Below are positions 1 to 11,409 of a DNA stretch of 64,000 nt, piece after piece (positions within the stretch are counted from its first letter, which is position 1; the number at the start of each line of letters is the position of its first letter). Origin of the DNA: Gossypium raimondii. Taxonomy: Eukaryota; Streptophyta; Magnoliopsida; Malvales; Malvaceae. The notes under the pieces are model-generated. The model did not search any database. It was not told the origin of the DNA and saw only the letters and a program-made list of their open reading frames with translations. The stretch is from the NCBI RefSeq assembly GCF_025698545.1, contig NC_068575.1, forward strand, positions 55,313,980 to 55,377,979. The letters run 5' to 3'. The translations under genes and the position numbers were made by a program.

Positions 1-1851
1 CGTGTCGTTGAAACAAACAAGTGTACAAATCTACCGTATATAAGGGAGGGCACAGTTGGTGGTTGAGTTGGCCCATCGATATTGGCGCTGCCCATTCATT
101 TATTCCAACGTCACCTGTGCCTTACACGTGTTCGTCGATTAGTGGATGAAGCATCTTGGGTAAGGGGTCCAAGTCCAACCTGTTCCTTCCGTCATGTGGG
201 CTTACATGTTCATGTTTCATTAATTAAAGGAATTTGGGAGAAATTATTTTATGAATATTTTTATATGTATTAATTAAAAGTAAAGTCATTTTTTTCACCT
301 CATATGTACCGTCGATAAAGTAAGATCGAAATAGAAAAAAAGTGATGTGTTTATTTTAATTAGTAAAAGTATAAATAATATGATAAAGAAGGTTAATAAA
401 ATAATTTTTGGAATTTGGATATAAGACTGTTTGTTCTTGAAAATATTTTATCCTTTAGTTATTGGCGAGAACTACTAATTCAATTTCTTTTACTTCAAGG
501 AATAAAACGATATTAATAGAAATGCAATATTTTAAATAATGTAAAAATTGTGGTCAAGTTTTGATTAAGAACAAAAAAAACTTGATGGTGATAAAAGATT
601 TCTTTCTTTGATCCAATTATCGATTAGAAGATTTAGCTTGTATGAATCAATATTAATTTGATACTAATAACGACAGTCGTTTCAGAATGATAAAAATTTA
701 TATGCATCCGAGTTTAAAAATTTGTTAATAGTACATTTCTCCTTATATTGTATTATGTATGTATCGTGTCGTGTAAATGAAAATAAATAAATAGTCATAA
801 GAATTATTTTACTAATTTAATGACATACCTATAGATAAGATCCACGTATGAATGTTTGAGATTTAACTAAAATGAATTGATCCTTTTAAATCCACCACTG
901 ACCACCTGTTCGTCCGTGCTTTTGCCATGTAGGAATGATATGTTTGATTCGCTTTGTCTTTTTCATTTCCTTTCTCGTTTTTTATAGGGATAGCTCGTGA
1001 GCTTCCCATAAGCTAAAAGTAGAATACGGGATAATCCAATAAAGGAAGATTTGGGTTTTTTTATTCAAAATAATACAAATAAAATTTCAATTACAAAAAT
1101 AAAATAAGTTTTAGATTATTTATGAAAATGAAATATTTTTATAATAAAATTGAGTCCCACCGATCCGTCAGATGGTACCAGTTATAAAAATAATATTTTA
1201 ATAAAACAACTAAAATTATATTTTAATAAAAAAAGGGTGAAGCCCATTTTTCAGGCAACATCCTTTTTCCCTTCTCACTTTTATTTATTTATTTTTAATT
1301 TGGGATGGTTGTGGTATAATTTTGAATTTCATACATTTATTTTATGAAAATTGAAAGTTAGTTATTTTATTAGGTGCTTTGGATCATCAATGGTTGATTT
1401 TCTTATCGTATTAGGTGTTTGCAATTACTCCAGATAGTCATGTTTGAGTTGTGACAAAACAAATTGTCAACATGTCATAATGTTCTATTGATGCTTAGGC
1501 TAAAGCTTTTATTGTGTTGATAGAGCTTGTCATTCACCATCTACGATGAGTGTTTGTTATTTTTTTCACTTGAATTGTATGATTCTATTAATTGAATGAA
1601 AAAAAAACCTCAAAATGACATGTCGGACATTAGCTTGAAAAGATATAAAATCTTTATCACCTAAAGATCTCAAATCATGATGATTTGAATATAAAAATCT
1701 AAATGATTATTCAAAAGATTTTAATAAATTATTATTATTTTTAAGTATTTCAGTAAAAAAAACCGATCATATCCATATATTTTTAAATATTTCATTTCAT
1801 TTCATTTCATTTCATTATTAAAAGAAAATGCATGGAAATTGGACTAAGAGT
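1..1851. other. AT-rich intergenic DNA, no gene recognised
   Basis: No reading frame here resembles a known protein, and the short open frames have no coding character. A TATA-like stretch (gtatataagg, about 36–45) lies at the extreme left edge, but nothing downstream looks like an exon. From about 250 onward the sequence is low-complexity A/T. A short run of TTTCA repeats sits at about 1790–1815. Confidence 0.6.
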
Positions 1852-2492
1852 TAGTTTGGCAATGCTTTTGAGAAGTGCTTTTGAAAAGTTTGGTTTAAAA
1901 TTTGAGTGTTTAGCATTGCTGTCAAAAAGTGCTTTTGAGAAATAAAATGTCCATTTTAGACATGTTATTATCAAGTAACAAATATGCATTTAAATAATAT
2001 TTAAATTAGTTAATGTTATTATATTTCAATAAGAATATAAAAATTATTATAACTTGTTGTTAATATTTTAATATATGAAATATAAATTTTAAATATTTTT
2101 AAGCAATAAATATTAATTATTTATAAAATTTAATTAGAATATATAAACTACATTTTAAATATTTAAATATAACCATTAAATATTTGTAATTAGTATTTTG
2201 AAAAATATTTTTTTATTTTTAATTCATAATTTTAACACGTTTGTAATTAAACACCAAAAAGAAAAAAAGGAAAGTACTATATTATTAGAGGGTGAAAAAG
2301 TAATTAAGCACTAAAAGTGCTTTTGGGAGAGAAAAAGCTAAAAATTTTAGCTTCTATTTTTCAGAAGTGCTTTTGAAAAGCACTTCTAAAAAATTAAAAA
2401 TTTCAGCTAAAGCAATTTGTTTAGCACAACTTTTCTTTAAAAAGTGCGTTTAAAACTAAAAGTGTTTTTTTTAAGCACTGCAGAACAGGCCC
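1852..2492. mobile_element. hAT-like MITE (non-coding, about 640 bp)
   Basis: The ends form an imperfect terminal inverted repeat. The left end reads GTTTGGCAATGCTT, and the right end read in reverse complement is GTTCTGCAGTGCTT. Just inside both ends the motif AAGTGCTTTTGAAAAG recurs in opposite orientations (about 1872–1892 and 2364–2386). CTAA occurs just outside both ends, compatible with a decayed 8-bp target duplication. There is no transposase frame, so this is a non-autonomous element. The hAT assignment rests on the look of the termini only. Confidence 0.55.
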
Positions 2493-2760
2493 TAAACCTC
2501 ATAGAAAATCGACTTAAAACAAGACAATTTTAATATCTAAAGGCTATTGATTCAAACATCAAGATGCAACGATACAGAGCTGATAAGCTTCAAGTTTCAA
2601 CGCAACCAAAACAAAATTATGGATACCATATTTCATTTTATCTTTTCCATTTAAAAATAATAAATTAATCTATATATACTAGATTAAAGAGTAAACTAGT
2701 TCTTTATGTTAAAATTTTCATTTATTTCTACTATTAAAAATTTAAAAAGTAGATGTAGAG

Positions 2761-2866
2761 CGAGATAGGGTGAATTTTTTTCTTTTAGATAGTGAGTATA
2801 GAGCGGTTATGATCGAGATAGGGTGAATTTTTTTCTTTTAGATAGTGAGTATAGAGCGGTTATGAT
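2761..2866. repeat. exact tandem duplication of a 53-bp unit
   Basis: Bases 2761–2813 and 2814–2866 are identical. The unit begins CGAGATAGGGTGAA and ends GAGCGGTTATGAT. Identity without a single difference suggests a recent slippage or unequal-exchange event. The surrounding GAGCGG-rich sequence (to about 3110) looks like decayed repeat. Confidence 0.9.
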
Positions 2867-4340
2867 AATTACTTGCCCCGCTCCAACTCGCTCAACTATA
2901 TCAAATTCTCATTTTATCTTTGTATATGTAAACTATTAAAAAAGTAAAAAAGTTATAATGTACTATAAAAAAATCATATATTTTATGTTTAAATATTTTT
3001 TTGAAGAATTGTGTTTAAATTTTCACTTGACTTTAAAATGATTAAAAACTTTAAATATAAATAGCAAAAATTAAATTGAAGTAGAGCGGGGTGGAGTGAG
3101 GTGGAAATGGATGTATCCAAGGTCCATGGAAATAATAATGATTTTCAAGATTATACACTCATAATGGAGTGAGACGGATGGTGGAACAAAGCATGCCAAC
3201 TATAGAGTGATGGTGAATTTAGCAATATATGTCCTCGCTTCGTTCCATTGCAATTCCTACTTATTATGATTGGTTCTTCAAGCATTCAGCTATAAAATCA
3301 AGCGGTAATTCCAATCCAAATTCTTGAAACTTCATTTTACCAAGGCAATAATCAAGGAAGGAGACAACCTAACAGTAAAAAATTGAAACGACATCGACAA
3401 GGCAAAAACTAATCGAAGGCAAACGGTGCATCAAGAAGCTTTCAAAGCAGCAACAAAGTTGTCGTAGATCATAATAGTACTAATACTTCCTTGCACATAC
3501 CGATTATCTTCCTATCCATATTGATTATAATATATTGATTTTGATATTGTAGATCATCAACGTATAGTTGGTTTCACTTTGTCGTATTTCTAAGATATTT
3601 TAAGTTGGTTAAGTCATAATTTTCCATTCAAGTTCTCTTATACAATGTCAATTGTTATAACAATTAAGTTATATAAGGTATTTGAATAGACTATGATAAT
3701 AGTTCACATCGTGTAGTACAAAAAGTCATTGAAGGTAAATGTTTCAAATAATGTTTTAACAAGTGACGTTTATGGTTGATCTCTCATTGTATCCCTTTAT
3801 ATTCTTTTATTTTTGAAAGAAAGATATTTATTAAAAAAAAGGAAGGTTTAGAATATCCTTATAAAAATTCACATTTAGGCCTAAATTAAAGCATGATTTG
3901 CATGTATCTTAATACAATATTTATGTACTTTGAAAATTGAATCTCATGTAAAGATTGTCTTTGATAGTGTTATAGTGATGCTCTTCGTAGTAACAAGAAT
4001 AAAACGTTTTATTTTACATATGAGCCGACTCTAAACAAAAACATGGTCTAAAACATGCTTTTGGTGATGGACTGTACTGCCGACTGGAGTTCTACGGTTC
4101 GCAACAGGTCAGGGTTATGGTCCATGGCTCAGTGGACCACCATAACATACAAGGGGAGCACGCCTGTAACTAAAAGGAAAAGCCTTTCGGCTACGCAACC
4201 GCTACGCCCACACTGATGAACCGCCCAAAATTGAGCCTTTTTTCAATGATGCTTTGTTATCTTTATTTTTGTGTTGGGCGTGCGTGTCAATCAGAGAGGT
4301 TCACTTCCACTTTTGGATTTCAATTTTCACCATCACTTTT
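2867..4340. other. intergenic DNA upstream of the GDSL gene
   Basis: This stretch is AT-rich and holds no recognisable exon or RNA gene. GC content rises after about 4060 (ACTGCCGACTGGAG onward), which may mark the distal promoter of the following gene. I see no named motif there that I can support. Confidence 0.5.
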
Positions 4341-4362
4341 TTATATATTTTCATCTATATAA
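4341..4362 (+). promoter_or_regulatory. candidate TATA region of the GDSL esterase gene
   Basis: Two TATA-like elements, TTATATATTT (4341–4350) and CTATATAATG (4355–4364), lie 85–105 bp before the chosen start codon at 4448. That spacing suits a core promoter with a short 5' leader. The call is inferred from position and composition. Confidence 0.5.
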
Positions 4363-4447
4363 TGTCAGGCTCAGTCAGCCAGTGAGCTCTCTTGTCTGCA
4401 CACCTCGACTATCCAAACAGCAAATCCAATTCCACTTTCAATCAAAG

Positions 4448-6095
4448 ATGCCGCTGTCTTTACCCAAAATCATTGTTCATTTCAGGCATGTATTGGTGGT
4501 ACTGTCGGTGGGGATGGCAATGTTGTCAACTTGTTTAACCCAAGATTCCAAATGTGAATTCAAAGCAATCTTCAACTTTGGCGACTCAAATTCTGATACG
4601 GGCGGCTTTTGGGCTGCTTTCCCGGCTCAGTCGGGACCTTTTGGCATGACCTTCTTCCACAAACCATCTGGTCGTGCTACTGATGGCAGACTTATACTTG
4701 ATTTCTTGGGTAAAAACTCTGATAAGCTTCTATTTATTTATCATCTTATTCTTTTAGATTCTGATTTTACCATCATTACTAAATTTCAACCTCTGCCCTG
4801 AGAGAGTGAAGATCTGGGAAATCAGATATGTTAGCTCCTTTTAACAAAACTAGTTATTTTTAATGATTGTTTCTAATATTTGCAGCACAAGCACTGGGAA
4901 TGCCATTTATCAGCCCATACTTGCAATCAATAGGATCTGATTATAGGCATGGAGTTAACTTTGCAACGCTGGCTTCCACAGTGCTTTTGCCTAACACTTC
5001 ATTATTTGTTACTGGGATCAGTCCTTTTTCTTTGGCCATTCAGCTTAATCAGATGAAGGAATTCAAGGCCAAAGTTGTTGAATATCATTCTGGGAATACA
5101 AAAGGTACCACACCACCACATTTCTCGTTACTCAAATGATAATAAAATGTTGACAACATTTCCTTTTACTAAAGATCGTTAAGTGTTAAACACTGTTAGG
5201 ATCAACGCAGCTGCCTTCACCGGATATCTTTGGGAAATCAATCTACACCTTTTATATTGGTCAGAATGATTTTACTTCAAATTTGAAAGCCATTGGTATC
5301 GAGGGAGTGAAGCAATATCTTCTTCAGGTGGTTTCCCAAATTGCTGCCACTGTCAAGGTTGGGAACTGAGAATGATAGTGATAGTTTTACAAACTCAAAT
5401 TTTTTAATTTGGGATTGAATTTCGTGGCTGGATTTTCCAGGAGCTATTTGGTCTAGGGGGACGTACATTTTTGGTTCTAAATCTTGCACCAGTTGGTTGT
5501 TATCCAGCGTTATTAGTGCAGCTGCCTCACGAAACCTCGGACTTAGACAAATTTGGTTGCCTTATCTCTTACAACAAGGCTGTGGTCGATTATAATAACA
5601 TGTTAAAGGAGGCACTAAGCCAAACCAGACGAGAACTTCCCAATGCTTCTTTAATATATGTGGACACTCATGCTGTACTTTTGCAGCTTTTCCAGGATCC
5701 CACATCCCATGGTAATTTACATTCTTCGAATAAAGTGAATTTCCACATTGCAAAGTTGGGTTTTATAGTATTTTAGTTCAATATATACATTGGATGAACC
5801 CCTTTTGTCTTTTTTTCCTGAAACAGGTCTTAGATATGGTACTAAAGCTTGTTGTGGATATGGTGGTGGCAACTATAATTTTCACCCAGAGGTTTATTGT
5901 GGGAATACGAAGGTGATGAATGGAACCAAGGTGACAGCATCGGCATGTAAAGACCCCAACAACTATGTTAGCTGGGACGGGATACATGCTACTGAAGCAG
6001 CCAACAAACTTACTACATTGGCCATTCTTAATGGCTCTTACTTTGATCCTCCATTTCCACTTCACAAGCTCTGTTATCTACACCCTGTAGGTTGA
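4448..6095 (+). CDS. GDSL esterase/lipase, secreted (At4g01130-like), five exons
   Basis: Exons are 4448–4709, 4886–5104, 5200–5357, 5441–5711 and 5827–6095. All introns are GT–AG, and the joined frame gives 392 residues. The ATG at 4448 puts a hydrophobic signal peptide (about residues 13–30) at the N terminus; the frame continues upstream only through non-ATG codons. SGNH hydrolase blocks are intact: GDSNSDTGG with nucleophile Ser47 (GDSN rather than GDSL), GQND at 181–184, and WDGIH with Asp354 and His357. Cysteine-rich CCGYGG follows at about 312. Family members are extracellular serine esterases acting on acyl or acetyl esters; the substrate here is unknown. The closest protein I recall is Arabidopsis At4g01130, which is very similar over its whole length. 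ENOD8 and fucosidase-like GDSL proteins are more distant alternatives. The 3' UTR probably extends to about 6280. Confidence 0.93.
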
Positions 6096-7749
6096 CAGTA
6101 GTCCTCTCTGTTCATGAATAGTCATCATGATCAACTTCAACTGCTTACTTGGATTATCAAAAAACCAATGAACTTCAACGGCCAGTTTCGGATTCTCATT
6201 CCTGTTGAGAGCATAACTCGTGAATGTAAAAATATAGCAGCTTTCATGCTTGTTTGAAGCCTTTTTCTTCATTGAACATAATGATGATTAATGAGTATTG
6301 CAGCATTAGCCTAAGTTGATGATGACTTATCTATTGATAGTATAAGCAAGAGGAGTTGCTCTTTCAATCTTCATTAAGAGAGATTCTTTGTAAAAGAAAT
6401 ATGTTAGTCAAAAAGGTCGTACCAATTAGATGTATAGAAGCAGAGGAATCAAAATCAAATGAATGCAGTTCATTAAATAAAACAGACTTTTCCCCAATTA
6501 GTGTTTAGTTGGATTATCAAAAAAATGCTTAGCTAAATCATGATACTAAGACAAGTCTTTTTAACGTGGTACTAAATAAAAAAAATCTAAGCTATGGTCC
6601 AATATTAATCAAATTGCAAGATCTAAACATTCACCTTATCTAGTGATCAATGGTAGTACAGTCAACTTCCTGGACCAACAAATTCGCCTTACACAGATCA
6701 AGACAATTAATCCCATGCATCCAGTTTCTGCTCCTTTAAACCCTATCCATCCATTCCACATCAACAATTTAATACTATTTTTTTTATAATTACTTTTATT
6801 AAAATTTGATTTGCTGTTATTTGATAAATTATAATATTAAGAATTGAATTTAAGTTATAAAATATGTTTGATTTTTAAAAATTATAAAATACTTTAAGGA
6901 TCATATTAAAAGAAATAAAAATTTTAAGGTTAAGGTTAATATTTGAGGGATAATGTTAAAATTTAAGTTAAAATATGCTAAATTTATTCAGTTTACTTTT
7001 CAAAGTTTATAATTTATGTATAATTTAAGGTGAATTATTAACACTATTATTATTTTTGTTGATTTTGCTAACATAATATTGTGAAATTAAAAAAATACTC
7101 ACTTAATAGCCATGTAACAAAAAAATGACGTCATAGTGAACCTAAAATTAAAAAAAATAATAACAATTGCATTTTTAAATTTAAAAAGTAAATGGACAAA
7201 TTTTTTTGAAATAAAAAGGGACTAAATTCTAAAAATATAAAAAGAATAGTGGGACTTGCCATGTGGAATGGTGTTAACGTGTTGAAATTGCCATCTGGAC
7301 ATCATTACAGAACGCGTGGAATGGATATCTTTAATGGGATGAGAGTATCTGTGATGGGACAAATCATATCATTTATTCTGACTTGATGGTATATAGAAGT
7401 TGAACTCATATGGTGTTTGGTGACAAACGACATCACATTCCTAATGAAAGCCTGAAAGTCTAGGTACCGGATGGCTTATGCTTGTCCAAATGATTGTGCC
7501 AGAAAGTAAGACTTGTGAATGACTTCTCAATTTGTTGCCGATTGGCTTGCTGCTTAGGTGTCCTTCCAACTTGCCACTTGTCATTATACAGAAGGGGTTA
7601 TAACATGTAGCATGTTTTACTTCTTTTTTTTTTGGTGAATGAGAAGAGTAGGATAAAGCCCTGACAGCAACGCGATTAGTGCGACTCAAATCTAGACCAC
7701 ACCTGACGCGACGAACTTCTTAACTATCATGCCAGCACATGAGGTTCTA
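6096..7749. other. GDSL 3' UTR and intergenic DNA
   Basis: The first 200 bases or so are probably the 3' UTR of the GDSL gene. After about 6780 the sequence is AT-rich. A GC-richer piece at about 7440–7740 (CAGCAACGCGATTAGTGCGAC) looks like a fragment of dispersed repeat. No exon is supported. Confidence 0.45.
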
Positions 7750-8130
7750 CTTTTTTTTAAATATACATAAAAATCACTAAAATTATTGAGCTTTTAGTCA
7801 AATAATATTGTTTATGTATGTATGTAGAATGATATCAGGTTAATATATATGGAAGTATTTGAACTTGACAAATTATACCTACTTGATACTTAAAATTTTT
7901 TTCTTGAGCCTAACTAGTATCTAAACATGAAAACCTTGGTACTTCTTGTAGGTACTTGTTTAATATCGTTAATAAATGTTGATGTGGCACTATTGACTAA
8001 TACAATAGTAACACGTGATAATCTCAAATGTACAGTTAACACGTTTCATTGTCAATGCCATATAAGTATCACATCAATACATTTTAAAGATGTTAATGAG
8101 TTAAATTAACTTACAATTTTTAAGTTTAAG
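7750..8130. repeat. dispersed repeat copy, related to 30290–30680
   Basis: The motif CGTTAATAAATGTTGATGTGGCACT near 7968 recurs with small changes near 30453, and similar flanking text follows (GTTAACxxxTTTCATT and related). It is non-coding. The 60-codon open frame at 7927–8109 lies inside it and is not a gene. Confidence 0.5.
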
Positions 8131-8415
8131 TATTAGGTTAAAAAGATTTAATACTAAATAGATATAAGCAGTCAAATTCAAACAGGTATATACATACGAA
8201 AAGGAAACAAGTAACAAAAGTAGAATACAATTTGGGGGCAACAGAGAAAAGCGAAATGACGAAACAAGACAGCATCAGCATGTGGGAGTTCGTTTGATTT
8301 TTGGCCTTTTTCTTTTCTTAAAAAAAAGAAAGAAAGAAAGAAAGCAGAAATGAGTGAAGAGAGAGACCTCAAGCGTAGATTTGCAGATAGAGAACCAACC
8401 ACTCATAATCCTAAT

Positions 8416-8427
8416 CTTATCCACGTG
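8416..8427 (+). promoter_or_regulatory. adjacent I-box and G-box (light-response module) before CURT1A
   Basis: CTTATC (8416–8421, the reverse of the I-box GATAAG) abuts CACGTG (8422–8427, a perfect G-box), about 210 bp before the CURT1A start codon. Paired I-box and G-box elements are a known composite light-responsive unit in rbcS and other photosynthesis genes. Their presence fits a thylakoid-protein gene. Function is inferred, not shown. Confidence 0.6.
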
Positions 8428-8634
8428 TCCTTCTCCTTAATCACTGTTTCTAAGTTAGCAAACTCCAGTCCTTTTCTTTTCCCAATTTCAAAATTAATTT
8501 GTAAAACAATAAAAAAAAAAAGAGAAGAATCTTTGAAGAGAGCCTCAATAAATTGTAAAACAAGGCCGCTAAAGTATAGGATTTGTAGCGTTTGGAGCGG
8601 CCACATATCACATACTGCGAAAATTCATTTAGAA

Positions 8635-10369
8635 ATGGCGACAGCTGCATCCTCTTCATCCTCCATGGTAGCCACCGCCGTTTTGATTCCTCGTTTTCCG
8701 GCAGCCTCCGTTAGAACTACCGGCTGCAGTGCCTTGCCGCCTCTACCTCCTCGCGTTTCAACCGCTTCCTTGTCTTTTTCCTCTTCCGTTAAGCTAATCC
8801 CAGGTAATCTGCTATTAGGTTCCCTTTTACCACTCACTTCACTTGCATAATGTGCATTCATTTCAATACTTATGAGTTGACTTTCTCTTGTGTTCTTCTA
8901 CCCATCTTTGAAATGGATATGCTATCCGAATTTAACACGGTGATGCAGTGGGTGAGGCCAACTACTTTATTTGTTTTTACGTCTCCTGGCATTGAAACTG
9001 GAGTTGAGATTTCAATAGATGAAATAGAGCAAAGATTGGGATAGAATTTGAGTACAAGTTTCAAAAAAATCTATTTTTCTGTTCTTTCCTTTTTCACTTT
9101 TAAACTTGGAGGGAGCCATGTAAAATGCATATTCAGTAATTGCTTATGGAGAGAACTTCAGATAAAATGTTTTAATTGTTCTTTCTTCCTAATGCATTCA
9201 GCATAAATAAGCCCAACAAATTGTTTTCGTTTGGGTTGTCGCAGTCTTTCTTTCTTTTTTTTCTTTTATATGCTGAGATTCTGTGCATTTCATAAAAGTC
9301 TCTGGGATATGTATGCCTTGGCTTATTATTTTAATCCCTGTCCACTTTTTTTATTTCAAAAACAGAATCCAAGAGGTTTTCTCTGCTGCAGACAAAAGCC
9401 TCAGAAGAGACCTCTGTTGATGCTGGTGATCTTTTCGCTGACTTGAAGGAAAAGGTGAGAGAACATGGCCTTTTTACTGTACTACTAACAATTCCAGTCT
9501 TTATATCTTCTATATAATCAATTTTTGGAATCAAGTGTTTAATCCAACTGGTTCATGCAACACCCTTAAATGATTGCATCTTATACATCTAAGATTCGGA
9601 TTCCAATATCTGTAACCCCTTCAATATGCTCAACCCCAGTCTATGGCCACGTTTGTTAAAGGAATAAAATGGTTTATTGCTTTAAAAGCTTCTTAGGCTG
9701 AACTGACTTGGCTTCTTTCCAATGTTTACTAGTGGGATAAAGTTGAGGACAAGACCACAGTTGTTCTTTATGGTGGTGGGGCATTAGTTGCTGTTTGGCT
9801 ATCATCAATTCTTATTAGTGCCATTAACTCGGTCCCTTTGGTAAATGAACTCTTAACGCTACACTTCACTACTCAGCCATGAATTTGCTGCAACTTGTCT
9901 TCCCTTTCGATTAGGCTACTCATCCAATCTGAAACAATTTTCTGTGTTAACCAGCTTCCGAAGATAATGGAGTTGGTAGGAGTTGGATACACAGGATGGT
10001 TTATCTACAGATACCTTCTCTTCAAGGTAAGATTCACTAATGAATCTTAGTACCTGATAACCTTGTTCTTTTTGGGTCAGCCATCCTGCGTTAATCATCA
10101 TTCAAATACTGGCAAAGTGTTAAATTGGCATTCTAAGCAAGAACTCTGGGGAGATTTACATGTGCATGAAGAGATAATGATGTATTTGAACCAAATATTT
10201 AAGAGTTACACACGAGACCTTTAAATCTTAAAAATTGGCTTATGTTTGAGACATGTATATAATTACTAAAAACCATGTGCTAACAACATCCTAATTTCCT
10301 CAGTCAAGCAGGAAAGAACTAGCCACGGATATCGAGGCACTGAAGAATAAGATTACTGGAACTGAATAG
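8635..10369 (+). CDS. CURT1A: CURVATURE THYLAKOID 1A-type protein, chloroplastic, five exons
   Basis: Exons are 8635–8803, 9366–9454, 9733–9840, 9955–10026 and 10304–10369. All introns are GT–AG, and the joined frame gives 167 residues (Arabidopsis CURT1A is about 164). Residues 1–60 are rich in Ser, Ala and Thr with almost no acidic residues, typical of a chloroplast transit peptide. A predicted amphipathic stretch precedes two membrane segments (about 96–117 and 126–145), separated by NSVPLLPK. The C terminus, FKSSRKELATDIEALKNKI, is a charged amphipathic helix. This arrangement defines the CAAD/CURT1 family, whose members oligomerise at grana margins and bend the thylakoid membrane. The mature part matches At4g01150 best. 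At2g46820 (CURT1B) is the main alternative. Confidence 0.93.
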
Positions 10370-11409
10370 ATGCCCAACAATGTCATGTTCATTTATTTGC
10401 TATCATTATCTTTTTACTCCTTTTTTGTAACCTGTAAAAGACACATCAATATCCTGTAATTGTAGGATTGCTGTGCATGAAATATTGTTTTATTTGGCCT
10501 GTTAATGAGATGATACTTGTCAATTTGCTGTGTACGACTATAGCTTCCATCTTATACATATGTATATATATCATGTTAATGTGGAGAACCGTTTCCTCCA
10601 TTCAAATGTATATTGAATCTGATATATTTACTTATTCCCTTGGCACAATGCCTATGAATCAAATTCAAGCCGCACAGATAATAAGTAACAAATTCGAGCG
10701 TGCATAAGCTTTCTTGATATCTCTCCGTAAATCTGCGGGTCTGCCTAAACTTAAGTTGAACAGTTTTCTCCAAGGAAGGTGGAATCATGACTCTTTTTCC
10801 TATACATATATGGAGTCCAACAGCGTGAATGTCTCTACTTTCCCTACGGCTAAAGGTACAAGTCTTGGAGAAAACAATAACACGCGTTGTTAAAGCTAAA
10901 ACTTGTTAAATATTAGAATGTACCTAACCATATGAAAGGGAAAAAGAGAACTTTTCAGAGCAAAATCAATATAATTATTGGCAGTGCCATCGTCTTCCCC
11001 TTCATTCTCATTCAACTTTGCTTTCTTACGGATTTCGCCCCCGAGCCCCATCAGCCTTGTCATATTGATAATCCCCGAGTCAAGGCTTACAAAGATGTTA
11101 CATCGCCGGCAGCGATCCAGGCCATCTAACAAAACCTTTTGATAACAGAGACCACCGCAATACTGAGGTAGCGGCTTCCAATACAAATAAAAATCATCTT
11201 AAAGTAATTTGCTTAAATACATATAAATAAGTTAACATAGACGTTAATCCACCTCCATAGCCAAACAAACCCATCAACACGATCCTTGAAGAAACAAAAA
11301 CAAAAGTTTATCCATTTACTTTTAGATTGCCTTTGGCTCATTATCTGAGCAGAGCAACAACAAAAGGGGAGTTAGAAGGCAGAAATTCGATGGATCAAAC
11401 AGGAGTTGG
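10370..11409. other. convergent intergenic space between CURT1A and POB1
   Basis: This space holds the 3' UTRs of two convergent genes. The + side continues past 10370 with U-rich sequence, and the - strand gene ends at 11410. Open frames on both strands at about 10900–11190 overlap each other and show no similarity to a known protein. A GC-richer segment at 10985–11160 is unexplained. Confidence 0.5.

Noticed and set aside
10896-11186. Overlapping open frames on both strands between CURT1A and POB1
   Set aside because: They overlap each other, lack known similarity and lie in convergent 3' flanks.
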